The notes: generated by a model not told the origin, from the letters alone. A stretch of 64,000 nucleotides of DNA from Shewanella psychromarinicola (GCF_003855155.1 NZ_CP034073.1:4278001-4342000); one strand, 5' to 3'. Counted from the first letter of the stretch, positions 8,798-17,258 are shown. Numbers and translations are program-made.

Positions 8798-9061
8798 ATG
8801 ACTCTTAAGCCAATCAGTATTGGTCTACTTAGCTTTATGTTATTAGTATCTGTCGGTGCTAATGCTAACCCACATGATAGAAAACCACCTAAAGAAGCTG
8901 TTGAAGCGTGTGCTAACAGTGCTGAAAATGATCAGGTTAGTTTTGACACCCCCCGTGGCGACACCCTTGAAGCAAGCTGTCAAATTATCGATGGCGAGCT
9001 TGTCGCTGTACCCGCCAATGGTCCTGACGATATGAAACAACCGCCAAAACAACGCAAATAA
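8798..9061 (+). CDS. Small exported proline-rich protein, two-cysteine variant
   Basis: The 87-residue product has a signal peptide (cleavage likely after ANA at about 23). Its mature part begins with a PPKEAVEAC motif, contains DTPRGDTLEASC and ends with PPKQRK. I recall a family of small periplasmic proteins with the pattern PPxEA-x-x-AC...C-S-F-x-x-P-x-G...G-x-C...L-x-C-V-P. Here Cys 1 and 3 remain (C38, C61) while the second and fourth positions read DQVSF and LVAVP. AAGGAG stands 7 nt before the ATG. It is divergent from baeS and co-oriented with the next gene, suggesting control by the two-component system. No function is known. Confidence 0.7.
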   Translation: MTLKPISIGLLSFMLLVSVGANANPHDRKPPKEAVEACANSAENDQVSFDTPRGDTLEASCQIIDGELVAVPANGPDDMKQPPKQRK

Positions 9062-9125
9062 CACTCGTGTGGTTAAGGGGTATTCTTGCCTAAAATAATT
9101 AATAATCAATGCTTAAGGAGTAAAT

Positions 9126-9488
9126 ATGCAAGTGACTAGTGGTAACAATTCGATGCAAATGACATCGGCCGAGAACACCCAAAGACCTCCGCGTCCTGAT
9201 GGTCCGCCACCACCAAAAGGCGGTGTACCGCCTGGGTTAGATACAGCGGTGTCGACCTTGTCTGATGATCAACAGCAATTAACAACTGACATGTTGTCAT
9301 CATTGACCGACGAGCAACAAGAGTCGTTGAAGTCTATGTTGGATGAATTAAAACCACTTACAGAAGGCTTATCTGACGAGGACATCGGCAGTATTTTCTT
9401 TGAGGCGTTGAGCAGTATTTATAATGGTGATAACACCGAAACGGCTAACAGTAATTCAACCTCTGTGAACGTAGATATTTACGCTTAA
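9126..9488 (+). CDS. Hypothetical small acidic protein with Pro-rich N-terminus
   Basis: This 120-residue protein lies 64 bp after the exported small protein and has its own AAGGAG box. Residues 20-38 are proline-rich (RPPRPDGPPPPKGGVPPG), echoing the loop of the neighbouring sensor kinase. The rest is acidic and Gln/Ser/Leu-rich and looks helical (LSDDQQQLTTDML, LTDEQQESLKSML). There is no signal peptide or membrane segment. I do not recognise the family. Location suggests co-regulation with the preceding gene. Confidence 0.65.
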   Translation: MQVTSGNNSMQMTSAENTQRPPRPDGPPPPKGGVPPGLDTAVSTLSDDQQQLTTDMLSSLTDEQQESLKSMLDELKPLTEGLSDEDIGSIFFEALSSIYNGDNTETANSNSTSVNVDIYA

Positions 9489-9517
9489 TACAGTACTAAA
9501 AAGTCGTAATGGTGATA

Positions 9518-9553
9518 TAAAAGCAGCTTACATATTGTGTAAGCTGCTATTTT
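9518..9553. terminator. Bidirectional terminator
   Basis: AGCAGCTTAC (9522-9531) pairs perfectly with GTAAGCTGCT (9539-9548), with A-rich and T-rich flanks. It lies between the convergent small-protein gene and the GGDEF-EAL gene and can serve both. Confidence 0.75.
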
Positions 9554-9555
9554 AT

Positions 9556-12075
9556 TTACTTTAAGTTAATTTCAGTGGGCAGGTTAATGCTGTTACGGAT
9601 CATAGGTAAAAACTCGTTAAGATCTTGTGGCAATTGCGGTTTGCTGTACAAATATCCTTGAGCAAAATCACAGCCATTGAGCCGCAGAAAATCTGCTTGA
9701 TCGACGGTTTCGACTCCTTCAGCAATAATCTGCAAATTCAGTGCATGCCCAAGTGCAATAACAGCCTTTGCAATGACGGTGTTATTAGCATCATGAGGGA
9801 TATCACGCACAAACGACTGATCGATTTTCAACGTATCAATCGGTAACTTTTTCAGATAATTGAGTGAAGAATAACCGGTACCAAAGTCATCGATGCTCAA
9901 GGCAATTCCCATAGCACCTAATAATTTCAAATCATGAATAATCGCATCGGGATCGATCATCATACAAGACTCGGTTACTTCTAATTCCAAATGTTTGGCA
10001 GGTAATCCGGTTTCTAATAAAATGGAGCGCACTTTATCGACAAAATCATTTCTTTGCAGCTGTAAGCTAGCCACATTAACTGAAATACGCTCAAACATTT
10101 TACCTTGAGTTAGCCATTCAACCCCTTGCAGGCAGGCTGCCTTTAATACCCATAAACCAATATCCCAAATCAAGCCAATCTTCTCAGCTAATGGAATAAA
10201 CTCTGCCGGAGAAATATTGCCAAAGACAGGGTCATGCCAACGAATTAGCGCTTCAAAGCCACTGGGTGTCAGATCAGACAGTTTCAACTTCGGCTGATAA
10301 ACTAAATAAAAATCTTCATTCACCAGCGCTTGGTGCAATGCTGTTTGCAGTTTTAATTGCGCCACAGCCTGTTTGGTCATTGACTCAGTATAAAAGGCAT
10401 AATTGTTTCGCCCATCTAATTTTGCACGGTGCATTGCTGCATCAGCATTACGCAATAAGCTGTCATGATCATCACCATCACTTGGATATATCGCCACCCC
10501 CATACTGGCAGTAAGACGTACAGATTGGGAATTATCGAGAATAAATGGCTGTTCAAACACACTTCGAATACGGTCTACCGAAGAAGTAACAGAATCAGTG
10601 CCCGTGATGCTAGGCAACATAACCACAAACTCATCGCCACTTAAGCGTGCTAATGCGTCAAAATCAGATAATGCATAAGATAAACGATTGGCCAATTCAA
10701 CTAAAACTTCATCGCCAATAACATGACCTAAACTGTCATTAATGTGCTTAAAAAAATCGATATCTAAAAACACAATAGCCAACTGTTTTTTGGCCCTGTG
10801 AGAGTGATTAACCTCTTGCTCTAGCAGTGACATAAATTGCATCCGATTAGGCAATTGTGTCAGGGGGTCAAAATAAGCTAAGTTTTTGAGTTTTTCTTCA
10901 TTTTGTTTCTGTGCTGAAATATCGGCAAACACTGCAACGTAATACTGAATGATATTTTGTTTATCAAATACCGCACTGATGGTAATAGCTTGCGGAAAAA
11001 TAGCCCCATATTTACGACGATTCCAAATTTCACCATGCCATTTACCTTGAACAAGCAAGGTATTCCACAAACGTTCAAAGAAGCTTTTTGGGTGACGTCC
11101 CGAACTGAGTATTCTAGGGTTTTGACCTATTACCTCTTCACGGCTATAACCGGTGATATCAGTAAACGCTTGGTTAATTTCAGTAATATTACCATCACGG
11201 TCAGTTATAACGACTCCCTCGACCGCATTTTGAAACACGTTTGCAGCTAACGTTAACTGTTCTTCTGCCTCTTTATGTTTGGCTATATTACGAGTCATGC
11301 CGATGACACCGACCAAATGGCCTTGGGCATTAAGGATCGGAGCCTTGATGGTTTCGAGCCACACTTTGTTAAAATTAATGTCGAATTCTTCGCATTCAGA
11401 AACCACTACCGTTGCGCCGTTATTAATGGCTAATTTATCGCCCTCAATAAATTCTTCGGCGGTGCGTTGGTCAAAAAGATCAACGTCAGTTTTACCGACA
11501 ATTTGTTCTTTAGATTTTCGCCAAGCTCGTTCAACACTTTTATTACAGGCAACATATTGCCCGCTAGCATCCTTAACCCAAACATGTTCATCAAAAGCAT
11601 CAATAAAAGACTGTAAATCAACACCTGGGGACACTGACTCTGTGATATTTAAATCAACGGTTAAGGAGCTTATATAATAGCGAATGGCATTAGTTAACAT
11701 ATCCGCTATGCGCGCTTGCATCGCAGATAAAGGTTGAAATAAAGTCGCCTGAGTCGGTTCGATGTTATTGGCACTAAAGCTGATCACACCGATGATATGA
11801 CCTTGAGGTGAACGAATAAGCTGATGATAAACACTAGTGTGTTGGCCTACTTCTTTTACGCTATTAGGGGGTGTTGCTTTAAGATGTTGTAACACGCTAG
11901 CGTTATGTTGTCGCTGAGTCATTTCATCAATATTTTGACTTGTACAAATAGCTTCAATACTGTTATCAGAATTGACATGGTAAAACATGATTGTAAGACG
12001 AAACTCGGCAGAAATATCATTTATTTCTAGCTGCCATTCTCTTAATTGCGCTGGAGAAATAGCTTTTTTCAGCAT
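9556..12075 (-). CDS. PAS-PAS-GGDEF-EAL cyclic-di-GMP enzyme
   Basis: The 839-residue soluble protein has an N-terminal sensory region (about 1-150), two PAS domains (about 155-270 and 285-400, the second with FTDITGYSREEVIGQNP), a GGDEF domain and a C-terminal EAL domain. The GGDEF motif reads ARLSGDEF with no RxxD inhibitory site at the usual place (SDFD instead). The EAL domain keeps EALIRW, EVTES, DDFGTGYSSL, KIDQSFV and AEGVET, the metal and catalytic residues of active phosphodiesterases. It probably degrades c-di-GMP in response to a PAS-bound signal; cyclase activity is uncertain. GGAAGG stands just before the ATG. Confidence 0.9.
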   Translation of the reverse strand: MLKKAISPAQLREWQLEINDISAEFRLTIMFYHVNSDNSIEAICTSQNIDEMTQRQHNASVLQHLKATPPNSVKEVGQHTSVYHQLIRSPQGHIIGVISFSANNIEPTQATLFQPLSAMQARIADMLTNAIRYYISSLTVDLNITESVSPGVDLQSFIDAFDEHVWVKDASGQYVACNKSVERAWRKSKEQIVGKTDVDLFDQRTAEEFIEGDKLAINNGATVVVSECEEFDINFNKVWLETIKAPILNAQGHLVGVIGMTRNIAKHKEAEEQLTLAANVFQNAVEGVVITDRDGNITEINQAFTDITGYSREEVIGQNPRILSSGRHPKSFFERLWNTLLVQGKWHGEIWNRRKYGAIFPQAITISAVFDKQNIIQYYVAVFADISAQKQNEEKLKNLAYFDPLTQLPNRMQFMSLLEQEVNHSHRAKKQLAIVFLDIDFFKHINDSLGHVIGDEVLVELANRLSYALSDFDALARLSGDEFVVMLPSITGTDSVTSSVDRIRSVFEQPFILDNSQSVRLTASMGVAIYPSDGDDHDSLLRNADAAMHRAKLDGRNNYAFYTESMTKQAVAQLKLQTALHQALVNEDFYLVYQPKLKLSDLTPSGFEALIRWHDPVFGNISPAEFIPLAEKIGLIWDIGLWVLKAACLQGVEWLTQGKMFERISVNVASLQLQRNDFVDKVRSILLETGLPAKHLELEVTESCMMIDPDAIIHDLKLLGAMGIALSIDDFGTGYSSLNYLKKLPIDTLKIDQSFVRDIPHDANNTVIAKAVIALGHALNLQIIAEGVETVDQADFLRLNGCDFAQGYLYSKPQLPQDLNEFLPMIRNSINLPTEINLK

Positions 12076-12302
12076 ACCACCTTCCTGAATAGTGCTTATT
12101 GAGTAAGCTTTGATAAGCCAAATCTTATGGGTACTATTATGAGTATTCTTATTAGCATTAGTGCCAAGTCAGATTATATCAGAATCGGCCTTATTAGCTG
12201 TAATTAAACAACCAATGCAATCGATTCGAGCGATTAATACTATAAGGACACTATAATTACCTGATTAACAACTCAGATTCAATCATAATATTACACAAAA
12301 AC

Positions 12303-12326
12303 AAAAAAGGAGCCAAAAGACTCCTT
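12303..12326 (-). terminator. Terminator after htpX
   Basis: On the minus strand AAGGAG and CTCCTT pair and are followed by a T run. A second perfect 8-bp hairpin (TTACCGTC/GACGGTAA, 12338-12358) lies between it and the htpX stop codon. Confidence 0.75.
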
Positions 12327-12369
12327 TGTGGGATTCGTTACCGTCAGTGCGACGGTAAACTCCTGAATG

Positions 12370-13233
12370 CTAGCTATTTTTTAAAGCAGCAATGCGCTTT
12401 TCTAATGGCGGATGGCTCATCAATAACTCAGCCATTGAACGTTTGCCATTGATACCAAAGGCTGACATTTGTGCTGGCATAGCGCCAGATTCAGGCCCTT
12501 GACGTAAACGTTCTAATGCGGCAATCATTTTATTTTTGCCTGCTAAACGCGCGGCGCCTTCATCAGCCTTAAACTCACGAATACGTGAAAAGTAAGCTAC
12601 GATAATCGATGCCAAAATACCGAATAGCATATCAAGTACAAATACTACAGCCATGTAGGCGAACATACCTAGGCCTTGACCTTCTTCGTCATTACTGGAA
12701 ACAAAATTATTAATAATGCCAGCAACGACACGTGCTGCAAAAATAACAAAAGTATTCACCACACCTTGAATTAAGGTTAAGGTCACCATGTCACCGTTGG
12801 CCACGTGGCTCACTTCATGAGCGAGAACGCCTTCAATTTCGTCTTGGGTCATGCCATAAAGCAAACCAGAACTCACAGCAACTAAGGCGTTATTTTTACT
12901 TGGACCCGTTGCAAATGCGTTCATCTCTGGTGACTGGTAAATTGCCACTTCAGGCATCTTAATTCCAGATTTTTCAGCTTGGCGTGCAACCGTTTCAACT
13001 AACCAACGTTCCATACTGTCACGTGGTTGAGTAATAACTTCACAACCCATGGTTTTCTTCGCCATCCATTTTGAAATAGCTAAACTGATAAACGCACCAC
13101 CAAAACCAAAAATGGCAGCAAATACTAACAGTCCACCCATCGTTGAGGTATTAACACCAAGAATAGACATTACAATTGAGGCAACCAGTAAGATGGCAAA
13201 GTTGGTTGCGATCAACAAAAATATACGCTTCAT
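12370..13233 (-). CDS. htpX: Membrane protease HtpX
   Basis: The 287-residue M48 zinc metalloprotease has two N-terminal membrane helices, the HExxH site H139-E140-x-x-H143 in [13 protein letters not shown], two further helices (about 155-215), and the downstream EFKADEGAA motif supplying the third zinc ligand. Length and sequence fit HtpX, which cleaves misfolded inner-membrane proteins and is under envelope-stress control in related bacteria. AGGAG precedes the ATG. It is monocistronic with a clear terminator. Confidence 0.96.
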   Translation of the reverse strand: MKRIFLLIATNFAILLVASIVMSILGVNTSTMGGLLVFAAIFGFGGAFISLAISKWMAKKTMGCEVITQPRDSMERWLVETVARQAEKSGIKMPEVAIYQSPEMNAFATGPSKNNALVAVSSGLLYGMTQDEIEGVLAHEVSHVANGDMVTLTLIQGVVNTFVIFAARVVAGIINNFVSSNDEEGQGLGMFAYMAVVFVLDMLFGILASIIVAYFSRIREFKADEGAARLAGKNKMIAALERLRQGPESGAMPAQMSAFGINGKRSMAELLMSHPPLEKRIAALKNS

Positions 13234-13499
13234 TTAAGCTCCTGTATGGCGAAAGTGCCGATTTTCAGTTGTTACTAAAGACATAATATGTCAATAAATC
13301 TAAAATTCAAGCTTAGTTATATTAAAAAATATTTATCCTTCTTATATAGGCGGATTAATCATACTCTTGAATCTCTAGCGAGCAGATTTTAGGCAGATAT
13401 TATTAAACCAAACTGAATAAAAACGACAAAAACCAACTAATTGTCGGTAATGATTAATTTTTGATAAACTATCAAAAACAAAATACCAAAGGACATTTT

Positions 13500-14207
13500 A
13501 TGACCATTAATGCACTAATGTTGAGTGCTTCACGTGTCGGTGATTCAGCTTATTTAACCCATACTCTCGAACTCATCCGCCCATTAACTCAACCTGGGCA
13601 GCAATGGCTGTTTATTCCCTATGCTGGCGTCAGTGTAAGTTACGATGACTATTTAATTAAAGTACAAACTGCGCTTGAACCACTGCCCATTATCATTACT
13701 AGCATTCATCAATTTTCCGATCCCAAACAAGCGATTAAAAATGCAGCGGGTATTTTGGTTGGTGGCGGAAATACATTCCAATTGCTCAACGAACTGTATC
13801 GTTATGACTTGGTGCATTTAATCCGTGAACAAGTAGAAAATGGCATGCCGTATGTTGGTTGGAGCGCAGGTTCAAACATTACCGGTGCTAGCATTCGTAC
13901 CACTAATGATATGCCAATTACTGAGCCTCCCTCTTTTACAGCCTTAGGCATTCTTCCGTTTCAATTAAATCCGCATTACACCAATTACCAAATGCCGGGG
14001 CACAATGGTGAAACACGCGCACAACGGCTATTAGAGTTTACGATGGTAGACCCATTAACGTCGGTGATAGCTATTCAGGAAGGCAGTGCATTGTGGCGTA
14101 GAGGGGAGACATTGCAACTGATTGGCGATGAAGTAGCTTACTTATTCCATGGCAAGCAACAAGAAGTTGAGATAGCCGTTAACAGTGACTTATCACACTT
14201 CCTTTAA
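13500..14207 (+). CDS. pepE: Dipeptidase E (peptidase S51)
   Basis: From the ATG at 13500 the protein has 235 residues, with AAGGA 6 nt upstream; the in-frame start at 13461 has no such signal. It shows the S51 fold: [13 protein letters not shown], the nucleophile S122 in GWSAGSN and H159 in LNPHYTNY. PepE is a cytosolic serine peptidase that cleaves Asp-X dipeptides. A hairpin with 10-bp arms (14270-14295) lies after the stop. Confidence 0.92.
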   Translation: MTINALMLSASRVGDSAYLTHTLELIRPLTQPGQQWLFIPYAGVSVSYDDYLIKVQTALEPLPIIITSIHQFSDPKQAIKNAAGILVGGGNTFQLLNELYRYDLVHLIREQVENGMPYVGWSAGSNITGASIRTTNDMPITEPPSFTALGILPFQLNPHYTNYQMPGHNGETRAQRLLEFTMVDPLTSVIAIQEGSALWRRGETLQLIGDEVAYLFHGKQQEVEIAVNSDLSHFL

Positions 14208-14310
14208 TCAGCGTATTGTTAATAAGAATATCGGATTTTAGCTTGTTGCAATCGGCTTTAACCTAAATTATTGGGCTTACTCTAATAAGCCCAATGGTGC
14301 AGTATATCGG

Positions 14311-14733
14311 CTACTCACTATCGTACTGATTTCGCTCACTGGGTATATCCGTTGAGTATTCAACAAATTCTACTTCAAATCCATTCGGATCAATAAAGTA
14401 ACGGCTTTTGTAAAAAGGGTCATGTCCACCCATAATGGCTACTTCAAAACCCACCAGTGCTAATCTTGCCACTAACGCATCAATGTTATCCACTGCATAA
14501 GCAAAATGAGCTAAGCCCAATGCATTGCTTTTAAGGTCGCGCACCTCACCCGTACCAGAATCATTAAATGATAAATAATGAAAATCATCGCCAAAGTGAA
14601 GCCATTTCCGTGGTGTGCCATGCCAAATCGACTCTCCGCCACCACGAACCCGCCAATGGGGAAATGCCGCCTGATAAAATACTAATGTTTCATCTAAGTC
14701 ATGCACCACTAAATTTAAATGTTCTAATCTCAT
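14311..14733 (-). CDS. VOC (glyoxalase-fold) protein under a SoxR box
   Basis: This 140-residue protein opens with MRLEHLNLVVHDLDETLVFY, the first beta-alpha-beta unit of the vicinal-oxygen-chelate fold, and ends with FIDPNGFEVEFVEYS. Metal-ligand positions are H6 and the Glu in EVEFVE. AGGAG lies 7 nt before the ATG at 14733. Its promoter contains a perfect SoxR operator between a TTTACC -35 and a TAAGCT -10 spaced 19 bp, the geometry of SoxR-activated promoters. It is therefore probably induced by redox-active compounds, and may be a resistance or detoxification protein. Substrate unknown. Confidence 0.8.
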   Translation of the reverse strand: MRLEHLNLVVHDLDETLVFYQAAFPHWRVRGGGESIWHGTPRKWLHFGDDFHYLSFNDSGTGEVRDLKSNALGLAHFAYAVDNIDALVARLALVGFEVAIMGGHDPFYKSRYFIDPNGFEVEFVEYSTDIPSERNQYDSE

Positions 14734-14763
14734 CACTTATCTCCTTATTATTGATACAGCACA

Positions 14764-14796
14764 GCTTAATACCTCAAGTTAACTTGAGGTAAAGGA
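14764..14796 (-). promoter_or_regulatory. SoxR-type promoter of the VOC gene
   Basis: On the minus strand TTTACC (-35), a 19-bp spacer containing the SoxR palindrome, and TAAGCT (-10) repeat the layout of the E. coli soxS promoter. The overlong 19-bp spacing is the hallmark of promoters activated by MerR-family regulators. Confidence 0.75.
14771..14790. promoter_or_regulatory. SoxR box
   Basis: ACCTCAAGTTAACTTGAGGT is a perfect 20-bp palindrome containing the established SoxR operator core CCTCAAGTTAACTTGAGG. It lies between divergent soxR and the VOC gene, so it can give both autoregulation and target control. Confidence 0.9.
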
Positions 14797-14833
14797 TTAG
14801 ATTTGCCAAAATGATAAAAAATTTGGAGTGCTA

Positions 14834-15277
14834 ATGTCAGTAGAAACAGAATTAAGTGTGGGCCAAGTTGCAAAACGCTGCGGGATCAACATCTCGGCGA
14901 TTCATTTTTACGAGCAAAAAGGTCTTATCAGCAGTTGGCGAAACCAAGGTAATCAACGCCGTTATGCACGAGAAGTTATCAGGCGGATTTCGCTCATCAA
15001 AGCTGCGCAGCAATTAGGGATCTCGTTAGATGAAATACACCTCGCCTTTACCAGTCTCCCTAATGGTAGAACCGCCACTAAAGAAGATTGGGCCGATTTA
15101 TCAAATGCCTGGAAAAAGACGCTAACTCAGCGGATTGCTAAGATGCAAAAGTTGAAAGACTCATTAGAAGCTTGTATCGGCTGCGGTTGTTTATCGATGA
15201 AACACTGTCCACTGTATAACCCAGAAGATATTCTAGTCGAGCAAGGTCCAGGTCCGGTGCTGTTAAATAAAAATTAA
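14834..15277 (+). CDS. soxR: Redox-sensitive transcriptional activator SoxR
   Basis: The 147-residue MerR-family regulator has an N-terminal winged helix (ELSVGQVAKRCGINISAIHFY), a dimerisation helix, and the SoxR cysteine cluster C114-I-G-C117-G-C119-L-S-M-K-H-C125 that binds the redox-active [2Fe-2S] cluster. TTGGAG lies 5 nt before the ATG at 14834, so the GTG at 14828 is not used. It faces a VOC gene across a perfect SoxR box. No soxS is nearby, as expected outside enterics, where SoxR controls its targets directly. Confidence 0.95.
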   Translation: MSVETELSVGQVAKRCGINISAIHFYEQKGLISSWRNQGNQRRYAREVIRRISLIKAAQQLGISLDEIHLAFTSLPNGRTATKEDWADLSNAWKKTLTQRIAKMQKLKDSLEACIGCGCLSMKHCPLYNPEDILVEQGPGPVLLNKN

Positions 15278-15280
15278 GCA

Positions 15281-15307
15281 CAAAAAAGCCTAGTTTAAAA
15301 ACTAGGC
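15281..15307 (-). terminator. Probable ibpA terminator
   Basis: GCCTAGTT and AACTAGGC pair around a short A/T loop, and on the minus strand the hairpin is followed by six T. It lies about 110 nt past the ibpA stop. In the soxR direction there is no T run. A run of nine G (15328-15336) lies between it and ibpA. Confidence 0.6.
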
Positions 15308-15418
15308 GTAAGCAAAAACGCTAAATAGGGGGGGGGAGATAAACTACAAGGTTAACAATGTAGGTTAAGTGGCAGTTAACACTTAGCCCACCAATCATAT
15401 CAGCCTAACAATATTGGC

Positions 15419-15865
15419 CTAACCAAGGGAGTTGGTTGAAACAATATCAATTTTACGTGGTTTCATTGCTTCTGGAATCTCACGAACTAAATCAATATTT
15501 AACAAACCATGTTCTAATTCCGCACCCACTACGCGAACATGATCAGCTAATTGGAAGCTGCGCTCAAAGCCTCGCTCAGCGATACCTTGATGCAAATATT
15601 TGCGATCATCACTTTTGGCTGTCTTATTGCCTTTTACTATCAGTTTTTCGCCTTCACTCATGATATCTAATTCTGGCATCGAAAAACCTGCAACGGCCAT
15701 GGTAATTCGGTAACTATTTTCACCTAAAAGCTCAATATTATAAGGAGGATAACCACAGTTGGCATTATTCGCTGCAGCGTGTTCAGCAAGTTGTGCTAAA
15801 CGGTCAAAGCCAATCGCACTTCGGTAAAGAGGAGTTAAATCTGGAGAAAGATTAAAATTACGCAT
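15419..15865 (-). CDS. ibpA: Small heat-shock protein IbpA
   Basis: The protein begins MRNFNLSPDLTPLYRSAIGF, almost as in E. coli IbpA, and has 148 residues. The alpha-crystallin domain spans about 40-130 (GYPPYNIELL, ITMAVAGF, LHQGIAERGFERSFQLAD), followed by the C-terminal PRKIDIV tail. The second of two nearby ATGs (15865) is chosen because AAGGG is 7 nt away from it but only 1 nt from the first. It holds unfolded proteins for the ClpB/DnaK machinery. The leader may fold as a thermometer. Confidence 0.93.
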   Translation of the reverse strand: MRNFNLSPDLTPLYRSAIGFDRLAQLAEHAAANNANCGYPPYNIELLGENSYRITMAVAGFSMPELDIMSEGEKLIVKGNKTAKSDDRKYLHQGIAERGFERSFQLADHVRVVGAELEHGLLNIDLVREIPEAMKPRKIDIVSTNSLG

Positions 15866-15953
15866 GTTCATACCCTTGTCTAAAGCAATATGTAAAAAAT
15901 AACCACTGTCTATGTCAGTGGCGTACAGTTTTCACAGCCCTTACGGCACTGTG
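15866..15953 (-). promoter_or_regulatory. ibpA 5' leader with hairpins, possible RNA thermometer
   Basis: In the transcript UUGCUUU lies just upstream of AAGGG with a 4-nt gap, so the ribosome binding site can pair weakly (U-A, U-A, U-G, C-G). This recalls the UUGCU anti-SD of ROSE elements. Upstream are hairpins at 15903-15921 (CCACTG/CAGTGG) and 15933-15953 (CACAG/CTGTG). ROSE control of ibpA is known in related bacteria; here it is inferred from pairing only. Confidence 0.4.
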
Positions 15954-16239
15954 CTAGCAAGTTTACTGAAACCTCTATCGAGCATTTCGTTAATCATTCC
16001 TGCTACAGAGTTAGATATATGGACCGCCTGTATGATATCAAGTGCTTCAAGTAAATAAATCACTTATTAATAGCGATTACTTATAAATACTAATTAGAAT
16101 CAGTAACTCATATAGAGTTAAATTAATGAGATAAACAATTCCGTGATATTAATTCCACAGTGATGACTTTTGTTACTGGTAATTTTGGCCTAAGTTGTCA
16201 CAATAATGGGCAACGAATAAAAACAAATAAGGACATTTT
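15954..16239. other. Intergenic region between divergent ibpA and PspB-like gene
   Basis: AT-rich DNA of nearly 300 bp that should carry a heat-shock promoter for ibpA. No clear sigma32 -35/-10 pair was recognised by eye. Confidence 0.4.
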
Positions 16240-16470
16240 ATGAACCCAGCAACAATGGCATTACTGATCCCAATCTTGGCTATTTTAGGCAGCTTTATTG
16301 TTAGTATAATGAAACTTAGAGAACGCCAAGTACGTGCGACAACAGAACAAGCAACTAATAATAAAGCATTGCATGATGAAATAAGCTCCCTACGCCAACG
16401 CATTGAAGTACTTGAAAGGGTTGTTACCGAAGATGCATACGACTTAAAACAAAAAATTAATAACGCATAA
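16240..16470 (+). CDS. PspB-like small membrane protein
   Basis: The 76-residue protein has one N-terminal membrane helix (about 5-25) followed by a basic segment and a coiled-coil tail ending LRQRIEVLERVVTEDAYDLK. This arrangement and the LRxRIxxLExxV motif match PspB of the phage-shock response. AAGGA precedes the ATG. No pspA, pspC or pspF is next to it, so it is a stand-alone relative rather than part of a psp operon. A short hairpin (16512-16535) follows. Confidence 0.7.
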   Translation: MNPATMALLIPILAILGSFIVSIMKLRERQVRATTEQATNNKALHDEISSLRQRIEVLERVVTEDAYDLKQKINNA

Positions 16471-16713
16471 GGTGATTGAGTACTGTTAAGTACAACTAAT
16501 ATTCAAAGCATAAAGCCACCGCAGTGGATGGCTTTACTGTCTTGAGCACGGGGAAAGTCAAACCAGTTCCAAAATCCTTTATCTCAGCGAAAATCGGTGG
16601 TTATAGCGACCAATGGCCACTTGGTCAAAATCTCAGATACACTGCGATCATATTTTGCTGAGTCAGCGCACGTTAACAGCAGATATATCATTAACATCTC
16701 AAATCGCAGACGT

Positions 16714-16741
16714 AAAAAAGCCCACTATGTAATAGCGGGCT
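16714..16741 (-). terminator. Third (distal) rrn terminator copy
   Basis: Arms AGCCCGCTAT and ATAGTGGGCT plus a T run on the minus strand. One base differs from the other copies but becomes a G-U pair, so the stem is kept. Confidence 0.8.
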
Positions 16742-16898
16742 GTTTCACTACTCTTTCGAGTAAATTAGGCGCCTGGAAATGACCTACTCTTTTATCCCCG
16801 AAGGGGACGCATGGGCATATTCGACAAACTGCTGTCATGTTTTGCCAATAACAAACTCTAAACCATAAATTGCAGCGAAGCTGTTAAATTGCAGACGT

Positions 16899-16926
16899 AA
16901 AAAAGCCCGCTATATAATAGCGGGCT
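16899..16926 (-). terminator. Second rrn terminator copy
   Basis: Perfect 10-bp stem AGCCCGCTAT/ATAGCGGGCT with six T on the minus strand, inside the first extra 185-bp unit. Confidence 0.85.
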
Positions 16927-17083
16927 GTTTCACTACTCTTTCGAGTAAATTAGGCGCCTGGAAATGACCTACTCTTTTATCCCCGAAGGGGACGCATGGG
17001 CATATTCGACAAACTGCTGTCATGTTTTGCCAATAACAAACTCTAAACCATAAATTGCAGCGAAGCTGTTAAAATGCAGACGT

Positions 17084-17111
17084 AAAAAAGCCCGCTATAT
17101 AATAGCGGGCT
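17084..17111 (-). terminator. First (proximal) rrn operon terminator
   Basis: Perfect 10-bp stem AGCCCGCTAT/ATAGCGGGCT with six T, about 30 nt past the 5S gene. This is the normal operon terminator. Confidence 0.9.
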
Positions 17112-17139
17112 GTTTCACTACTCTTTCGAGTAAATTAGG

Positions 17140-17258
17140 CGCCTGGAAATGACCTACTCTCGCATGGGGAGACCCCAAACTACCATCGGCGCGATTGCGT
17201 TTCACTTCTGAGTTCGGAATGGGATCAGGTGGTGCCACAATGCTATGGTTTCCAGACA
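17140..17258 (-). rRNA. rrf: 5S ribosomal RNA
   Basis: The minus strand shows the conserved 5S stretches CCGAACTCAGAAGTGAAACG and CGCCGATGGTAGT, and a terminal stem TCTGGAAA/TTTCCAGG. It lies about 130 bp downstream of 23S. Ends are set by the terminal stem and are accurate to a few bases. Confidence 0.95.

Larger units (their letters stand above)
16706..17160. repeat. 185-bp tandem repeat carrying 5S rRNA tail and rrn terminator
   Basis: Equivalent positions recur exactly 185 bp apart: GCAGACG at 16706, 16891 and 17076; GCCTGGAAATGACCTACTCT at 16771, 16956 and 17141. The third copy of the latter is the 3' end of the real 5S gene. Read in the direction of transcription each unit is 5S tail (about 20 nt), short spacer, terminator, and ~105-bp spacer including a CCCC-UUCG-GGG hairpin. 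Two full extra units follow the 5S gene. Copies differ at only a few bases. Confidence 0.92.

Noticed and set aside
16597..16782. 61-codon frame running into the first 185-bp repeat
   Set aside because: It ends inside the rrn terminator/5S-tail repeat, so it is not a gene.
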